Source: Desmodesmus armatus
Lineage: Eukaryota; Chlorophyta; Chlorophyceae; Sphaeropleales; Scenedesmaceae
Direction: 5' to 3'
Length of the DNA: 64,000 bases
Assembly (NCBI GenBank): GCA_007449985.2
Contig: VIIQ02000104.1
Coordinates: 124,001-188,000, forward strand
The position numbers were made by a program, and so were the translations under genes. The notes under the pieces were generated by a model. The model was not told the DNA's origin and did not search any database. It worked only from the letters and a program-made list of their open reading frames with translations. Positions 25,370 to 37,000 of this stretch are shown one piece after another. Numbering within the stretch: the first letter of the stretch is position 1; each line of letters starts with the position of its first letter.

Positions 25370-25530
25370 GGCACTTGCTGCAATTCTGGTGGTTCTGCCT
25401 TCTTTGGTCAACCCGGTGTAGGTGGTGCAAACCACCGCAGGGGAGACAACTTATGAGGTTCACCTGGCTCGATCCTGGTGGGCAATGCCATTGTTGTTTG
25501 GCGAAAATGTCCATGTAACATACTCCCCCC
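25370..25530 (-). mobile_element. Dispersed Cys-rich element fragment, copy 1
   Basis: The minus frame reads HCPPGSSQVNLISCLPCGG, then HHLHRVDQRRQNHQNCSKC. The same block occurs on the plus strand at 50035-50200. Conserved CxxC...CxxC with His suggests a small zinc-binding module such as a transposase tail. The parent element is unknown. Confidence 0.5.
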
Positions 25531-26586
25531 ATCAGTCTCATTGAAAACTTCAGCCTTGTCGGACACAAACCTATCGCGGGAGTGGCCTTGGCCAAGTGCA
25601 AGAGGCATTGGGCATGCTTTCCCACAGGGCTGAGGATGGCACCCATCCACAATGCACAAACAGAAACCAAGGCGCCAGCAAGGCAAGCAGTCCCATTCAC
25701 CTGGTGAAGGGACGCATGAAGGTGCTACGAGCTATGATAAGGCACCTGTACAGCTGGTCCATCACTGAGGGGGCCCTCAGAGGGTGCATTGGCATGCATG
25801 GTGCGTGTACATGCACACAGGCTGCATGGTCAAAGCCTTTGCAACGGTTGTACCTCAAACACAGAATGCACATAGCATACTTGGTGGCCAAACGGCGCCA
25901 TGGAGAACACACTGTGTCTCGAAGACACTGCAGGAAACTCAGTTCTGGCAGAAGGGAGACTTGCTCTCAGAGCCCTTGAAGGGCCTTCAGAAGATACTCC
26001 CAGGCTGGGATGTGCAACTTTGAAGTATCAGCCTGATGCATACAGCAGCAGGTCTTGACAAACGTGCATGGTGACCTGTCTCAAGTCCTACTCATGCCAG
26101 TCACCGGGTGCGCATGCACAACACAATTGTTTGTTCAACAGACCAAGCAATGCTCTTGTATAGTATGCGATGCCGTTGAGTCAATGACCCGCACATAACA
26201 TATGCTTTGTGCAACCTGCCTCTTGAAGAGGCCCACCTGCTGGACCAGTGGCATCGTCTCACTCAGTAAGCTTTGCTTTGTACAGCTGCCTCAAACAAAG
26301 CTGTACAGTACGGAACAGTAAATTGCTACAAGATTGCAACCTCAGCACAAGCCTGCAAGCCAGGGGCTCACGAGGGTGCTCAGAGGGCCTTTTGATGCAC
26401 CCGGAGAGACATGCTGTCTCTCAACAAAACAGCTCAGGTCAGCAACTCTGGGGGGCCACCCCTGGCAGACACATGGCCGTACGCACCTGCAACAACCATG
26501 GTCAACAATGCATGTGAATGGATGTGATACCCGACCGCATGCACCCGTGCTACATGCACGGGCCTACTTGTGCCTGTAACACTCAG
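25531..26586. other. Shared 3' flank of ANK gene 3 (block B)
   Basis: Corresponds to 16130-17040 next to ANK gene 2; for example, CACTCAGC...CAGGCGCCGGCGCTTGTT here parallels the sequence ending near 17040. No intact coding region was found. Confidence 0.5.
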
Positions 26587-28608
26587 CTAGCCCAGGCGCC
26601 GGCGCTTGTTGCCTTGTCCTACACCCAGCAAGAGCTGCACCACTTCCATTTGACAGTTTTGTGCAGCATGGTGCAGGGGTGTCAACCCATCTGCATCAGC
26701 AGCCTGCGCTGCTGCATGTGCACCCAGCAATAGCTGCACCACTGCGGTGTGACCGTTGCCTGCAGCCATGTGCAGCGCTGTCTGCCCCCTTGCAGAAGCG
26801 GCATCCACCGCTGCCTGAGCACCCAGCAGCAGCTGCACCACTTTGGTGTGACATCCCAGTGCAGCCCCGTGCATGGCTGTCCACCCCTCTGCATCAGCGG
26901 CATCCACCGCTGCCTGAGCACCCAGCAAGAGCTGCGCCACTTCGGTGTGACCGTTGCGTGCAGCCGAGTGCAGGGCTGTCCTCCCCTTTGCAGTAGCGGC
27001 ATTCACCGCTGCCTTAGCACCCAGCAACAGCCGCACCACTTGGGTGTGACCGTTGCCTGCAGCCAAGTGCATGGCTGTTGTGCCCTCTGCATCAGTGGCA
27101 TTCACCGCTGCCTGAGCACCCAGCAAGAGCTGCGCCACTTCGGTGTGACCGTTGCGTGCAGCCAGGTGCAGAGCTGTCCTGCCGTCTGCAGCAGCGGCAT
27201 CCACTGCTGCCTCAGCACCCAGCAAGAGCTGCGCCACTTTGGTGTGACCGTTCTGTGCAGCCCCGTGCATGGCTGTCCACCCCTCTGCATCAGCGGCATC
27301 CACCGCTGCCTGAGCACCCAGCAAGAGCTGCGCCACTTCGGTGTGACCGTTGCGTGCAGCCGAGTGCAGGGCTGTCCTCCCCTTTGCAGTAGCGGCATTC
27401 ACCGCTGCCTTAGCACCCAGCAACAGCCGCACCACTTGGGTGTGACCGTTGCCTGCAGCCAAGTGCATGGCTGTTGTGCCCTCTGCATCAGTGGCATTCA
27501 CCGCTGCCTGAGCACCCAGCAACAGCTGCGCCACTTCGGTGTGACCGTAATCGGCAGCCAAGTGCAGGGCTGTCCACCCCTTTGCTGTAGCGGCATTCAC
27601 CGCTGCCTCAGCACCCAACAATAGCTGCACCACTTCGGTGCCACGTCGGTGCGTCGGACGGTACTTGGCAGCCAAGTGCAGGGCTGTCCAACCATCTGCA
27701 TCAGCGGCATCCACTGCCGCCTGAGCACCCAGCAGCAGCTGCGCCACTTGGATGTAACCGCACTGTGCAGCCTCGTGCAGGGCTGTCCTGCCCTCTGCAT
27801 CAGCAGCATCCACTGCTGCCTGAGCACCCAGCAACAGCTGCATTACTTCGGTGTGACCTCTGCATGCAGCCAAGTGCAGGGCTGTCCTGCCCTCTGCATC
27901 AGCAGCATCCACTGCTGCCTGAGCACCCAGCAGCAGCTGCGCCACTTCGATGTGACCGTTCTGTGCAGCCAAGTGCAGGGCTGTTGTGCCCTCTGCATCA
28001 GTGGCATTCACCGCTGCCTGAGCACCCAGCAATAGCTGCATTACTTCGGTGTGACCGTCGAAGGCAGCCGAGTGCAAGGCTGTTGTGCCGTCTGCATCAG
28101 CGGCATCCACTGCTGCCTGAGCACCCAGCAATAGCTGCATTACTTCAGTGTGACCTTTGCGTGCAGCCAAATGCAGGGCTGTCCGCCCCTTTGCTGTAGC
28201 GGCATTCACCGCTGCCTCAGCTCCCAACAACAGCTGCACCACTTCGATGTGACCGTACTGTGCAGCCAAGTGCAAGGCTGTTGTGCCCTCTGCATCAGCG
28301 GCATTTACTGCTGCCTGAGCACCCAGCAACAGCCGCACCACTTTGGTGAAACCCTCGAAGGCAGCCGAGTGCAGGGCTGTCCTCCTCTCTGCATCAGCGG
28401 CATCCACTGCTGCCTTAGCATCCAGCAGCAGCTGCACCACAGCCGCTTTGCGGAACTCTGATGCAATTTGGAGTGCGGTACTGCCCTCCTGGTCTGTGGT
28501 ATCTACTGGCACTCCTGCTAGCAGTAGCTGGTGTACTGCTGTTGTGTCCCCATCTCTTGCTGCACGGTGAAAGTCCTTCCATGCTGGTGCACGTGCCAGG
28601 TGGGAGTT
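26587..28608 (-). CDS. Ankyrin-repeat protein 3, main exon
   Basis: After an acceptor at 28609-28611 it begins NSHLARAPAWKDFHRAARDG, then DTTAVHQLLLAGVPVDTTDQ. It encodes about 19 ANK repeats and ends in VGQGNKRRRLG, a basic tail that could be a nuclear signal. The N-terminal repeat closely matches the start of ANK gene 1 (LAGAPVDATDQQGRTA). The frame stays open to the stop, with no break of the kind seen in ANK gene 2. A 396-bp (four-repeat) unit is duplicated in frame, with the 26965 and 27361 segments nearly identical. One repeat carries a short insertion (KYRPTHRRGTEVV). An upstream exon is required, because no ATG precedes the acceptor in a coding context; the frame can be extended to 28659 only by reading through the acceptor. 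It probably scaffolds protein interactions; the partner is unknown. Confidence 0.8.
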   Translation of the reverse strand, partial: NSHLARAPAWKDFHRAARDGDTTAVHQLLLAGVPVDTTDQEGSTALQIASEFRKAAVVQLLLDAKAAVDAADAERRTALHSAAFEGFTKVVRLLLGAQAAVNAADAEGTTALHLAAQYGHIEVVQLLLGAEAAVNAATAKGRTALHLAARKGHTEVMQLLLGAQAAVDAADADGTTALHSAAFDGHTEVMQLLLGAQAAVNATDAEGTTALHLAAQNGHIEVAQLLLGAQAAVDAADAEGRTALHLAACRGHTEVMQLLLGAQAAVDAADAEGRTALHEAAQCGYIQVAQLLLGAQAAVDAADADGWTALHLAAKYRPTHRRGTEVVQLLLGAEAAVNAATAKGWTALHLAADYGHTEVAQLLLGAQAAVNATDAEGTTAMHLAAGNGHTQVVRLLLGAKAAVNAATAKGRTALHSAARNGHTEVAQLLLGAQAAVDAADAEGWTAMHGAAQNGHTKVAQLLLGAEAAVDAAAADGRTALHLAARNGHTEVAQLLLGAQAAVNATDAEGTTAMHLAAGNGHTQVVRLLLGAKAAVNAATAKGRTALHSAARNGHTEVAQLLLGAQAAVDAADAEGWTAMHGAALGCHTKVVQLLLGAQAAVDAASARGQTALHMAAGNGHTAVVQLLLGAHAAAQAADADGLTPLHHAAQNCQMEVVQLLLGVGQGNKRRRLG

Positions 28609-28775
28609 CTGCAAACACAATTTTGAACAGGATGACGAGCCGACTGTCAGCCAACACATCTACCGCACGTGGTCATGTAACAAAGATACCCAGCCAGCTG
28701 CTGGTGAAACCTGGACACACGTGGCAGCTCATCAGCGGCCCTTTGGGTGCATTGTAAACCACTGCTAACACCAAC

Positions 28776-29015
28776 ATGTGCTATTCTGTCCGCTTCTCTC
28801 TCCTGCTGGCCCTCCGTCCTCCCTATGTTGTTCTGGATTGCCTCTTCCGGTTTGTTCAGTCAATACCATTTACATGGTGGTCATTCATCTACCTGCTGGT
28901 TTGCAACCCCTGGCTCGCAATTCACGCTCAGCAAGCACGCACGTTGTTGCACGGAGTGCTCATAGGCATATTGCTCACCTGTTTCTGCATGTCCTTTGCC
29001 TCCAAGCCAATGTAG
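28776..29015 (+). CDS. Small hydrophobic ORF, uncertain
   Basis: A 79-codon frame from MCYSVRFSLLLALRPPYVV with two or three hydrophobic segments (WWSFIYLLVC; GVLIGILLTCFCMSFA). It lies antisense to the presumed upstream region of ANK gene 3 and has no recognised relatives. It could be a small membrane protein, or chance coding opposite a polar stretch. Confidence 0.2.
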   Translation: MCYSVRFSLLLALRPPYVVLDCLFRFVQSIPFTWWSFIYLLVCNPWLAIHAQQARTLLHGVLIGILLTCFCMSFASKPM

Positions 29016-29125
29016 ACACTGCTGCTTTGAAGGCACAACACTGCTGCTTTGAAGGGGTGATTGGACCTGGCCACAGGGCAGGCGACACGTTTCCTGGAAC
29101 TTGAGAGTTACTATACTGAATTGGT

Positions 29126-29347
29126 TCAGTCTTGATCTGAGCAGGCAGGCGAAATTGAGGAATTCACGCCAGCGCACAGTACAGGTGGCAAGCTAATTGA
29201 ACAGGATGCAGGCAGATAGTCGTGTAAGTAGTGAGAGAATAGACATAAGTGACACAAAATGGTACAGCTTGCCCACTTACGGCCTTTGCTGCTGCTACAG
29301 CCCTCAACCCTAAACCCCCGCTGGATGGCATCCGCTATTGCGAGCAA
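29126..29347 (-). repeat. Shared ANK 5'-region repeat, copy 3
   Basis: The reverse complement resembles 7553-7760 over both ends, including the CTCAACCCTAAACCCC stretch and ACGCCAGCGCACAGTACAGG. It lies upstream of ANK gene 3 in the gene's orientation, as at the other two ANK loci. Confidence 0.75.
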
Positions 29348-30703
29348 AAAATATCTGCACTCACGCCCTTTTTAGCTGGTGATGGTACGACGTGAAGCTC
29401 TTCGAGACTTTCCTGGTGCCGTGCTGACTCCACCTGGCCTGGCAAGGCCGTGCTATCTCCAAGGCTCTTACAGTACTGTACACCCGCCTCCATTCAGCTG
29501 TCAGCTCCATACTTCTCACCCAGTACAGCAAGTGTGTAGACGGATCCTCCAAGAATTGGATGTAGAGCCTCAATGTGCCCCAACCCTTCAAGATGGCTTG
29601 CCCGATGGGGACACTGGGCGCCGGCACTCAAACACCAAAAGCCAGGTCACCCCGTGCTGCCTCGCTCTACATGTCTGCTGCACTAGCCAGTCGCTGGGCA
29701 GCTTGACAACCAAATTCCATCTGTACCAGTCACATCGTCGCGTCCATCTGCTGATGTGATCATTCATGGAGTTGCCATCAACCGACTGAGTGATTGATCA
29801 ACCGTTGATCAGTCGGACTGAGTGCAGCAGCACAGGCTTTACTGTGGGCAGGTTGTCTCGGGGACGGACAGACATGGGTCACAATTTGAAGTATGTATGT
29901 GCCAGGAACCAGGAACACCTACCAAGCAGCAGCACCAGCAGCAATGGTACCATGCTGGAACCATGAGCAGTACACACGCCGTTGTCTCGCCAAGTGTCAC
30001 ACTTGCTGGTTGGCACCAGCGGGGCAGTTCACGCTGAAGTCACGCCTCGCTGAGCTGAGAGCTTGAGAGCTTTTGCTCTGCAGTTTAAATGTATGGGCAG
30101 AACCACACCTGCTACTGAACTGTTCCTCGAGCTGGCAGCACTGCTGCTGCAATTGGCAAATAGGGGCCAAAAGGAGTTAGTGATTGGAATGGGGCTGACG
30201 GAGTGCTACAGCTCCGCCAGCAGTCCAACTTTGTTTGCTTATGGTGCCCGCTGTGCTGTGCCTGCAGCGTGGCTGCTGGCTGCCAGTTTGTGTAAAGGAC
30301 TGGCAATGGCGGGCTGCCCAACCCTTCAAAGCCTTTTTTGACTGTGAGACACCACGTGTGCATGCCACAGTACACTGTGCTGCAGCTGTCACATATGGCA
30401 CTGGCTAACATGTATGATTAATAATACTGATGGAAAGATTGACTTCAGCACAAAAAAAAGCAAGTAAAAGGCATATGGTTGCCTATATGATGAATGCACT
30501 AGACAACCCCTCTGTCTGTCAAATTGCATCGGCAGAAAAAAACATCGTACGGATGGCTCACAACCAGGCATGTTCTCTTTGAAAAGGCATTGAACCTGCA
30601 CACAAGCATCACATCCGTCATTATAGGACGTTGTCTTGTTTTCAGAGGCAAGACGCACTCGTGGGCGGGAACGGCAGTTGCACCTTGTAGGCAGCATTGG
30701 AGC
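29348..30703. other. Upstream part of block B and START-gene 5' region
   Basis: Up to about 30150 this repeats 23.3-23.9 kb. The remainder precedes the START-like gene and shows no supported coding region. No core promoter could be assigned. Confidence 0.4.
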
Positions 30704-33312
30704 ATGAAAGACTCACAGGATATCAACAAATGGCACGTCGATGTTAAGTTCACAGGCAACGGGGCGCTCCTGGCGACTGCTACTGGTGTCCTGCTGGCTC
30801 CACCGAAAGTTGCTCTGGCGTTGGTCACTGACGAAGGTAAACAACGTCACTTTTTAATGCTGCTTCATTCGGAATGTACACATTCTACCACATTTGGCGA
30901 GCAGGACGTGCCTGCAGGCAGTCCATGCTGTAGCAGAGCCAGGCCTTGTGGCAGCAGTGTGCTGTGCTGCCACAGCCAGCTGTGCATATGGCAACACCCA
31001 TATCCATACCCAAGCAACTCCTAAACAGCCACATCGAATAACCACCAAGACACCATTTGACCTTATTGCAGCTGGCGACCCGCTGTTTCGAGTGGTGGAG
31101 CGCAAGGAGCTCCCCCCAGGGGTGTCTGGTGGCAGGCGGGTTGAAGTTGTGAACAAGGCAGCCATCAGGGTGCTAGCATGGAAGCTGTGGAGTAAGAGCA
31201 CCGTGGTGTACGAGATTGGGCACTCTGAACAGGAGCCAGAGGGCCTGGATGGTTTGCTGCACAGTCAGCAGCTTGAGCAGAAGGAGGAGACGGTCTGCTT
31301 TGAGCTCAAGTCAGGGGTGAGTCTCTTGTTCTGTCTGATGGCATGTTTGCTTGATTTGTCTGACCACTCAGCTTTTCTCTCGCCCACACTCCATGACCAC
31401 ATTGCAGTTAGGTATGGCAGCAGGACTGCACGATGGTGGATGCCATACTGATACTTCTGCTGCTGCTGCCGCTCACAGAACATGCTGCAGAGCCTCTCAG
31501 GCAGATGGAGCCTGCAGCCCATCCGCCTCCACCCGTCAGCACTCCCTCACAACATACGCAACGCCCTCTCAACCTCCTCACCCACAGCAGCAGCAGCAGC
31601 AGCAGCGGGAGCAGCAGCAGGAGCTCACAGCAACAGCAAGATCTCTCTGCTGCAGTGCCCATCCCCTCCCTAACACCCCTGCGCTCTGGCAATCTGGCCA
31701 GAGATACCACCCTAGGCCTTGCTGCTTTCCAGGAGCCTGGCAGGGGGCTCAAGATCAGAACAGCCAACACCAACAGCAGCAGCAACACTCAGGCCAGCAT
31801 TGGTAGCCCCGCTAAGGCTAAGCTCTTAGAGAAGCTGGCAATGCTGTCACCACGCAAGCGCACAGCCGCCGCCGCAACAGCAGCAGCAGCAACAGCAGCA
31901 GGGGATGTGCTTTCCTCACGGCCAGTGGTGGAGATTACTGCTCGCACCAGTAGCGGGCCATTCACAGGAGGAAGCAGCAGCAGCGGCGGCATCGACAGCA
32001 ACAGCATTGACGACAGCAACTGCAGCAGCAGGGGCTTGAGGGTAACCCCCTTGGAAGACCTCAGCAACAGCAGCAGCAACAGCAGCAGGGGTGGTGGCAA
32101 AGGCCTGAGCCCTATCAGGACTGCAGGTACAGTGCAGAACCCTGGGGCCACGTTGCCTCCTGGACTGGCGGTGGATGCTGATGGGTATGTGCTGGCGACC
32201 TATGTGCAGTACGAGCAGCTTGCACAACCTAGAGGTGAGACAGGCTCTGTAAGAGGATATGGGGAGGGTTTTACTGGAATTCGTTGGAGAGGTGCTATCA
32301 GCAATCATGTTGCATGGAGAGCATTGTGGAATGTGTATCATGCAATGGATTGCGTGGGGTGTTATCGCATATGTGTAGACTGGCCAGCCAGCAAGTGCCG
32401 AGCAAGGAGGGTTTGAAGGGTGTTGAGGCTAAAGAGAGGTTGAGCAAGTTGAGCGGTGGTGTGCCGCCAGCATTAGGCAGGCCGTTGGCGTTTGTCGAAG
32501 CATCAGGCGTTGCGACCAGAAACGTAGTCACACTACATGACATCCAGCTGATGCGCTGGCAGATGGCGGCGTGTGCAGCAACTACATCCAACCCGTACGC
32601 ACAACAAGTGACCAATGAAGGATTCTGCCAATGCTGGCCGCTGCTGTTGTGTGCAGGCATGCCTGCTGGCATCCGCTACGTGCCTGGCCTATCAGACGCA
32701 GGTGGGTGGCAGCATGGGACTGACAGTGTCTTTTCTTTTGTGTAGCCACGCTTCAACGAGGCTCTTGTGTTACGAAACTTGAGTTGTCAGAAGCAGATGC
32801 AACCATGCACTGGCCCAATGTGGCTATGCCTCCGGCCTTTCTGTGCATCCAACGACAGCTTCTTTGAACAACGGGTGATGGTGCACATCACCAGCACACA
32901 AAAACCTTGTAAACCAGCCGTCAGTGCCATCAAAATCAATGTGTTGCTGCTGTTGCTGCGTCCTTGTATTATGACTGCTACCACAGTGGCATCAAGTATC
33001 GGCAGAGAAGTGCGGCAGATGCTGGACAAGGTGTCGTGTGTGTCAGATGTGGTGAGCCAACCGGGACGGCATCCAGCGCAAGAAGCAACACTGGCGCTGC
33101 TGCTGCTGCCATGCAGTTGCTGCCATGACACCAGCCGTTGCACAAGGCCCCAGTAGCTGATCACAGCAGGTGTCAACATAAATGGCCGGCTGTCTCTAAG
33201 TCTTGTCACAGAAGGCCTTGCAGCAGCTGCCGGCGCACCCCAAATTCACAACACCAACACCGCGTCGCCTGGCCCCACAACCCTAGAGACACCATAACAT
33301 GTACCAATTGTA

Positions 33313-33355
<43 letters not shown>

Positions 33356-34012
33356 TTGTTGTCGTCCTAGGTGGTTGCCCAGGGCCTCAGCCCCCAGGAG
33401 GCCCTCACAGCAGTGGTGCAGGCCATGCAGGCAGCAGGAGGCAGCTTCAAGGCCCTGCAAAAAACACTACGCAAGCAGCAGCAGCAGCACACCAAGCAGC
33501 AGCAGCAGCAGCAGCGGGATGCATCGGCAGAGACCCCTGGCTCCCCGTTCTCCTACCTCAAGGCTTCCTCCGGGCTGTCTGCAGCCTTCTCAGAGGTACA
33601 TGCGGCATCAAATGCTGCTGCGACATTGCTCAGTGGGTCTGCAGGAGCAGCAGCAGCAGCAGCATGGGGGGAGGAAGCTGGTACCGGAAACAGCAGCATG
33701 CTCAGCAGCGGGGGGCGGAAATGCTCTGAGGCAGGCCGCAAAACCTCAGGAGCAGGTCGCAGGGTATCTGCAGTATCGGTATTGTCAGCAGCAGTGGCAG
33801 ATGGGGCTGGGGTTGGAGATGATGTACAGCGTTTGTTGAGGGAGGACAGTGTGGGGGCTGCCACGAGCCTAAACCCTGTATTGGGGCCGATTGGGGTTGG
33901 TGGGGGTTGGGGTTTGGAGGGGTGCGGGAGTGGTGGTGTGGCTAGTAGGAGGGAGCTGATGAGTCACCCGGTGGTGATGGGAGAGTGCAGCTGGGGTGGC
34001 TGCGACGAATGA
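30704..34012 (+). CDS. START/DUF220-like lipid-binding domain protein with low-complexity insert
   Basis: Resembles plant DUF220/polyketide-cyclase-like (START superfamily) proteins, which bind hydrophobic ligands. Exons with matching phase: 30704-30836 (MKDSQDINKWHVD...), 31072-31316 (GDPLFRVVERKELPPG to CFELKSG) and 31479 onward (NMLQSLSGRWSLQPIRL). After a Ser/Gln-rich insert come DGYVLATYVQYEQLAQPR ending near 32233, then 32657-32701 (MPAGIRYVPGLSDA), 32987-33030 (VASSIGREVRQMLDK) and 33371-34012. The motif order (DPLFR, SGNMLQSLSGRWSLQP, ATYVQYEQL) follows the family. Between 31479 and ~32110 the conserved pieces lie in two different frames with no convincing intron. An undetected intron or an indel is therefore present in that CAG-rich stretch. 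The C-terminal 213 residues are Gln/Ala/Gly-rich. Confidence 0.6.
33314..33359. repeat. (CTG)n/TTG tract leading into the START-gene last-exon acceptor
   Basis: About 12 CTG units and then TTG units, directly upstream of the CTAG acceptor at 33370. Confidence 0.9.
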
Positions 34013-34042
34013 TTTGTAGCAGATCGTGGCAGAAGTGACATC

Positions 34043-34084
<42 letters not shown>

Positions 34085-37000
34085 GGTAATGTTTCTAGCA
34101 GCAGAGTGGGACTGTGTGTGATGGTAGCTCTGTAGGAGTAAAAGAGGAGAGGTTGGGGTGGGGTGGTATTGGGACTGGTTGGTGGTGGTTGCGGGATGGG
34201 AGGTGGTGTGTGCGGGACTGGTTCGTGGATTCGGGATTGGGGTCCGGGGGGAAGGGTTTCGTTGGATAGTCAACATTGTGACAGTCAACCTGCAGAGACT
34301 TGTATGTGTTGTCCAGCCCACCACCTACTTGACCAGTGTCTATGTCAAGACCTTGCCGTTTAGGATGAGCTGGTTCACAACGACTGACAGTGTGGCCTTA
34401 CTGCGAGTTTTGCGCACTCAGGCGGGATTTGCTCAAGTGTTTGACAGTGTTTTGACAGGCTTATTATCTGTGTTTTTGGGGTGCTGTAACTCACAGCATG
34501 CTGGACTTTGTTGGCCCATTTGGTGACATGGCACTGCGTCATCACTGCTGAGCGACATGGTGAGCATCTGCTGGCGTTGTATCACCTTCCAGCTGGGAGT
34601 TTGGCTGGAGGTTTCCTTGACAGCCACCTTGACAACAATACAATTGTATCGGCCATAGGTTGCACAACCCTCTTTGACAGGGCTGAGATGCACACGGCAC
34701 CGCCTGTGACACATGTGTCCAAATTTGGGCTCGTTGTCAAGTCAATTAGGCTACCGCCATCTTCATTCGACACAATCAGTCAGCTTTCTGCCCTTCTGGT
34801 TGGTGATCTGGTGCATAAGGGTGTGGTACGCAGTACGGCATGGCGGCCCTCCACCTTTACAGATGCAGCCTGCCAAACAGGCTGTCTCACACCGGTTTTT
34901 GTTATTTTGCCCGTGTTACTGGTCACCGGGTTTTGTTATTTTGCCCGTGTTATTGGTCACGGGCATGGTTGTGAAGATGGACGTTGTCGTCACACGGCAC
35001 ATTTCGAACCCCAGTGGGGCTCCAACAGATCAACTGGGCGCACCAGCATGTACCAATCTGGACACACTCAACTCACAACACTTTGCATGAACAGCCCTCC
35101 TGTCAGGCAGCCCTCCACAATCGTGGGCAACACTGTGATGATGCCACCATGAGAAAGTCACACCATACATGTGATCACACCATGCATGCAACGGCTGGTC
35201 TGTGTCTCATGGCGCGCAGCAGTACTGCTACATAGTGATCTCGTAAGAAAGTACCACACAAGCCAGCCTGTGACAGTACTGACAGTACTGACTCCGTTCA
35301 GCACCCATGCAGCAATTGAACAGGTATAGACATCATCCAACGGAGTACATAAAGATCACACAAGGTACTGAGTGCATGTGACAGTGGTAATGATATCGTA
35401 GTACTTAACAGTCCCAGGCATGCGCTGTCTCATTCAAGGCAGCCACCTGCAACAACTGTGAATCTGACAGCATCCTTGCCAACTTGGTGTGAGCCACACT
35501 GGCCACATGTCACAAACGGCAAGTTTTGTCAACGCACGTAGCGGCTAAGGTAACATGGCTGCTGAGACTGTGAGTCTCATAGCAGCCGCAAGCGGTTGGG
35601 CGCACCACCAAAAACAAAACCCTTGCTTGGCCTTGCAAAAGGACCCCATGCTGCAGGCTGCACTGTGACACTGCGGCACTGGGACATGCTGCATGCAGCT
35701 CCGGTTGCGCAACAGTAAGAAAGAAAGAATCTGATACACCCCCTTTGTATTGTAACGCCACAGGATTCCTCCCATCATGGAGGCCAGTGGCCTCGTATCC
35801 TTTGAGGACGGCTTGTCACATGCATGCTCGAGGGCTAAGGCAATGGCACTCCAGGGAAGCAAACACACACAACTTGAAGGTTCGTGCATTGTGTGCCACT
35901 CAAGTGGCTCTGGCTGCCGACGGCTCACTTGCCAATTCTGGAACCCCAGAATGCCATACTACGTATGTAGTTTGTATAGCCACCCTTGAACGTAACATAG
36001 GCTTTGTGCCATGTATCATGATGATACTCGCCTAGTACTGAGTACGCTTCAACAACACAATCCCTGCGCATGGTATCCGTACAGGCAGTAAGTCAAGTCA
36101 AGCACCACATAGCATCGTCACTAACCCGGCTAGCCAGTCACAGGCTGTTCACTATGTGTCTAACGTCCTCCCTATAGAGATAGCCATCCACCATGAATGA
36201 GCTATCGTGTTGTATGCAAATGAGCTGTATACAAAGTATAGCTAAGTGCCCATCTCCATCCATTGGCAGTATCGTACCCGGGGAAACATCCAGGGAGCCG
36301 ACAGCTCCTCCGGCTGTACAAGTGCCCCCTCGACTCCCCAAGTATAGCAACCCAAGTATAGCAAATGCGCAACCGTGGGGTTTGCCACTTCTGCCTGAGA
36401 TGCATCCTCATCCCAAACAGTACACGGCCGCCGCAGCAGTGCTGCTACTGCTGCCGCTGCCTGCCAGCCTGCCAGGCATCATGAAGATGCTGGCATATAC
36501 CAGTAATACCATACTTAAGTTGAGACAGGAAAGGTATGCGCAACAACCCACAACGACTGCAACAATGAGCAGCCACCACATGGCAAACAAGAGCTGGACC
36601 CCCCCCCCCCCCCCGCCCCCGGGTGAAGTGTGTGGCAGATACTCTCAGCGTGTCTGCCATCCGATGTTGCAAAACACAAAGGTACTGCCGCACACCGGAT
36701 GTCACATGCCATGTGTACGGTACAGCAAGATACGAAACATACGCCCCCCCCCCCCCTGCACCAATGAAATTGATAGCGCCCACCCACACCCACACCCGAC
36801 TTTCAGACCCACTCCAGACACTGTCACTGCATTTGAAGCAACCTCTGAACACCGCAACAAGAGCAACCTTCAAAGTTGGACCGGTTGTTGGGTTGGACCC
36901 CGGGTCCATCATTGGCAATGATTCACTGTGGCAGTGTCTGGTTGACCCCACTACCGTAGTGGGTCGTACTGAGTGGCCCAACATTGTTGGGAGCTCCCAT

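Noticed and set aside
34508..35152. 214-codon plus-strand ORF
   Set aside because: Length is modestly notable, but it crosses a tandem repeat and shows no family features; too weak to call a gene.
36193..36921. 242-codon plus-strand ORF with proline runs
   Set aside because: Depends on translating two poly-C runs; no recognisable domain.
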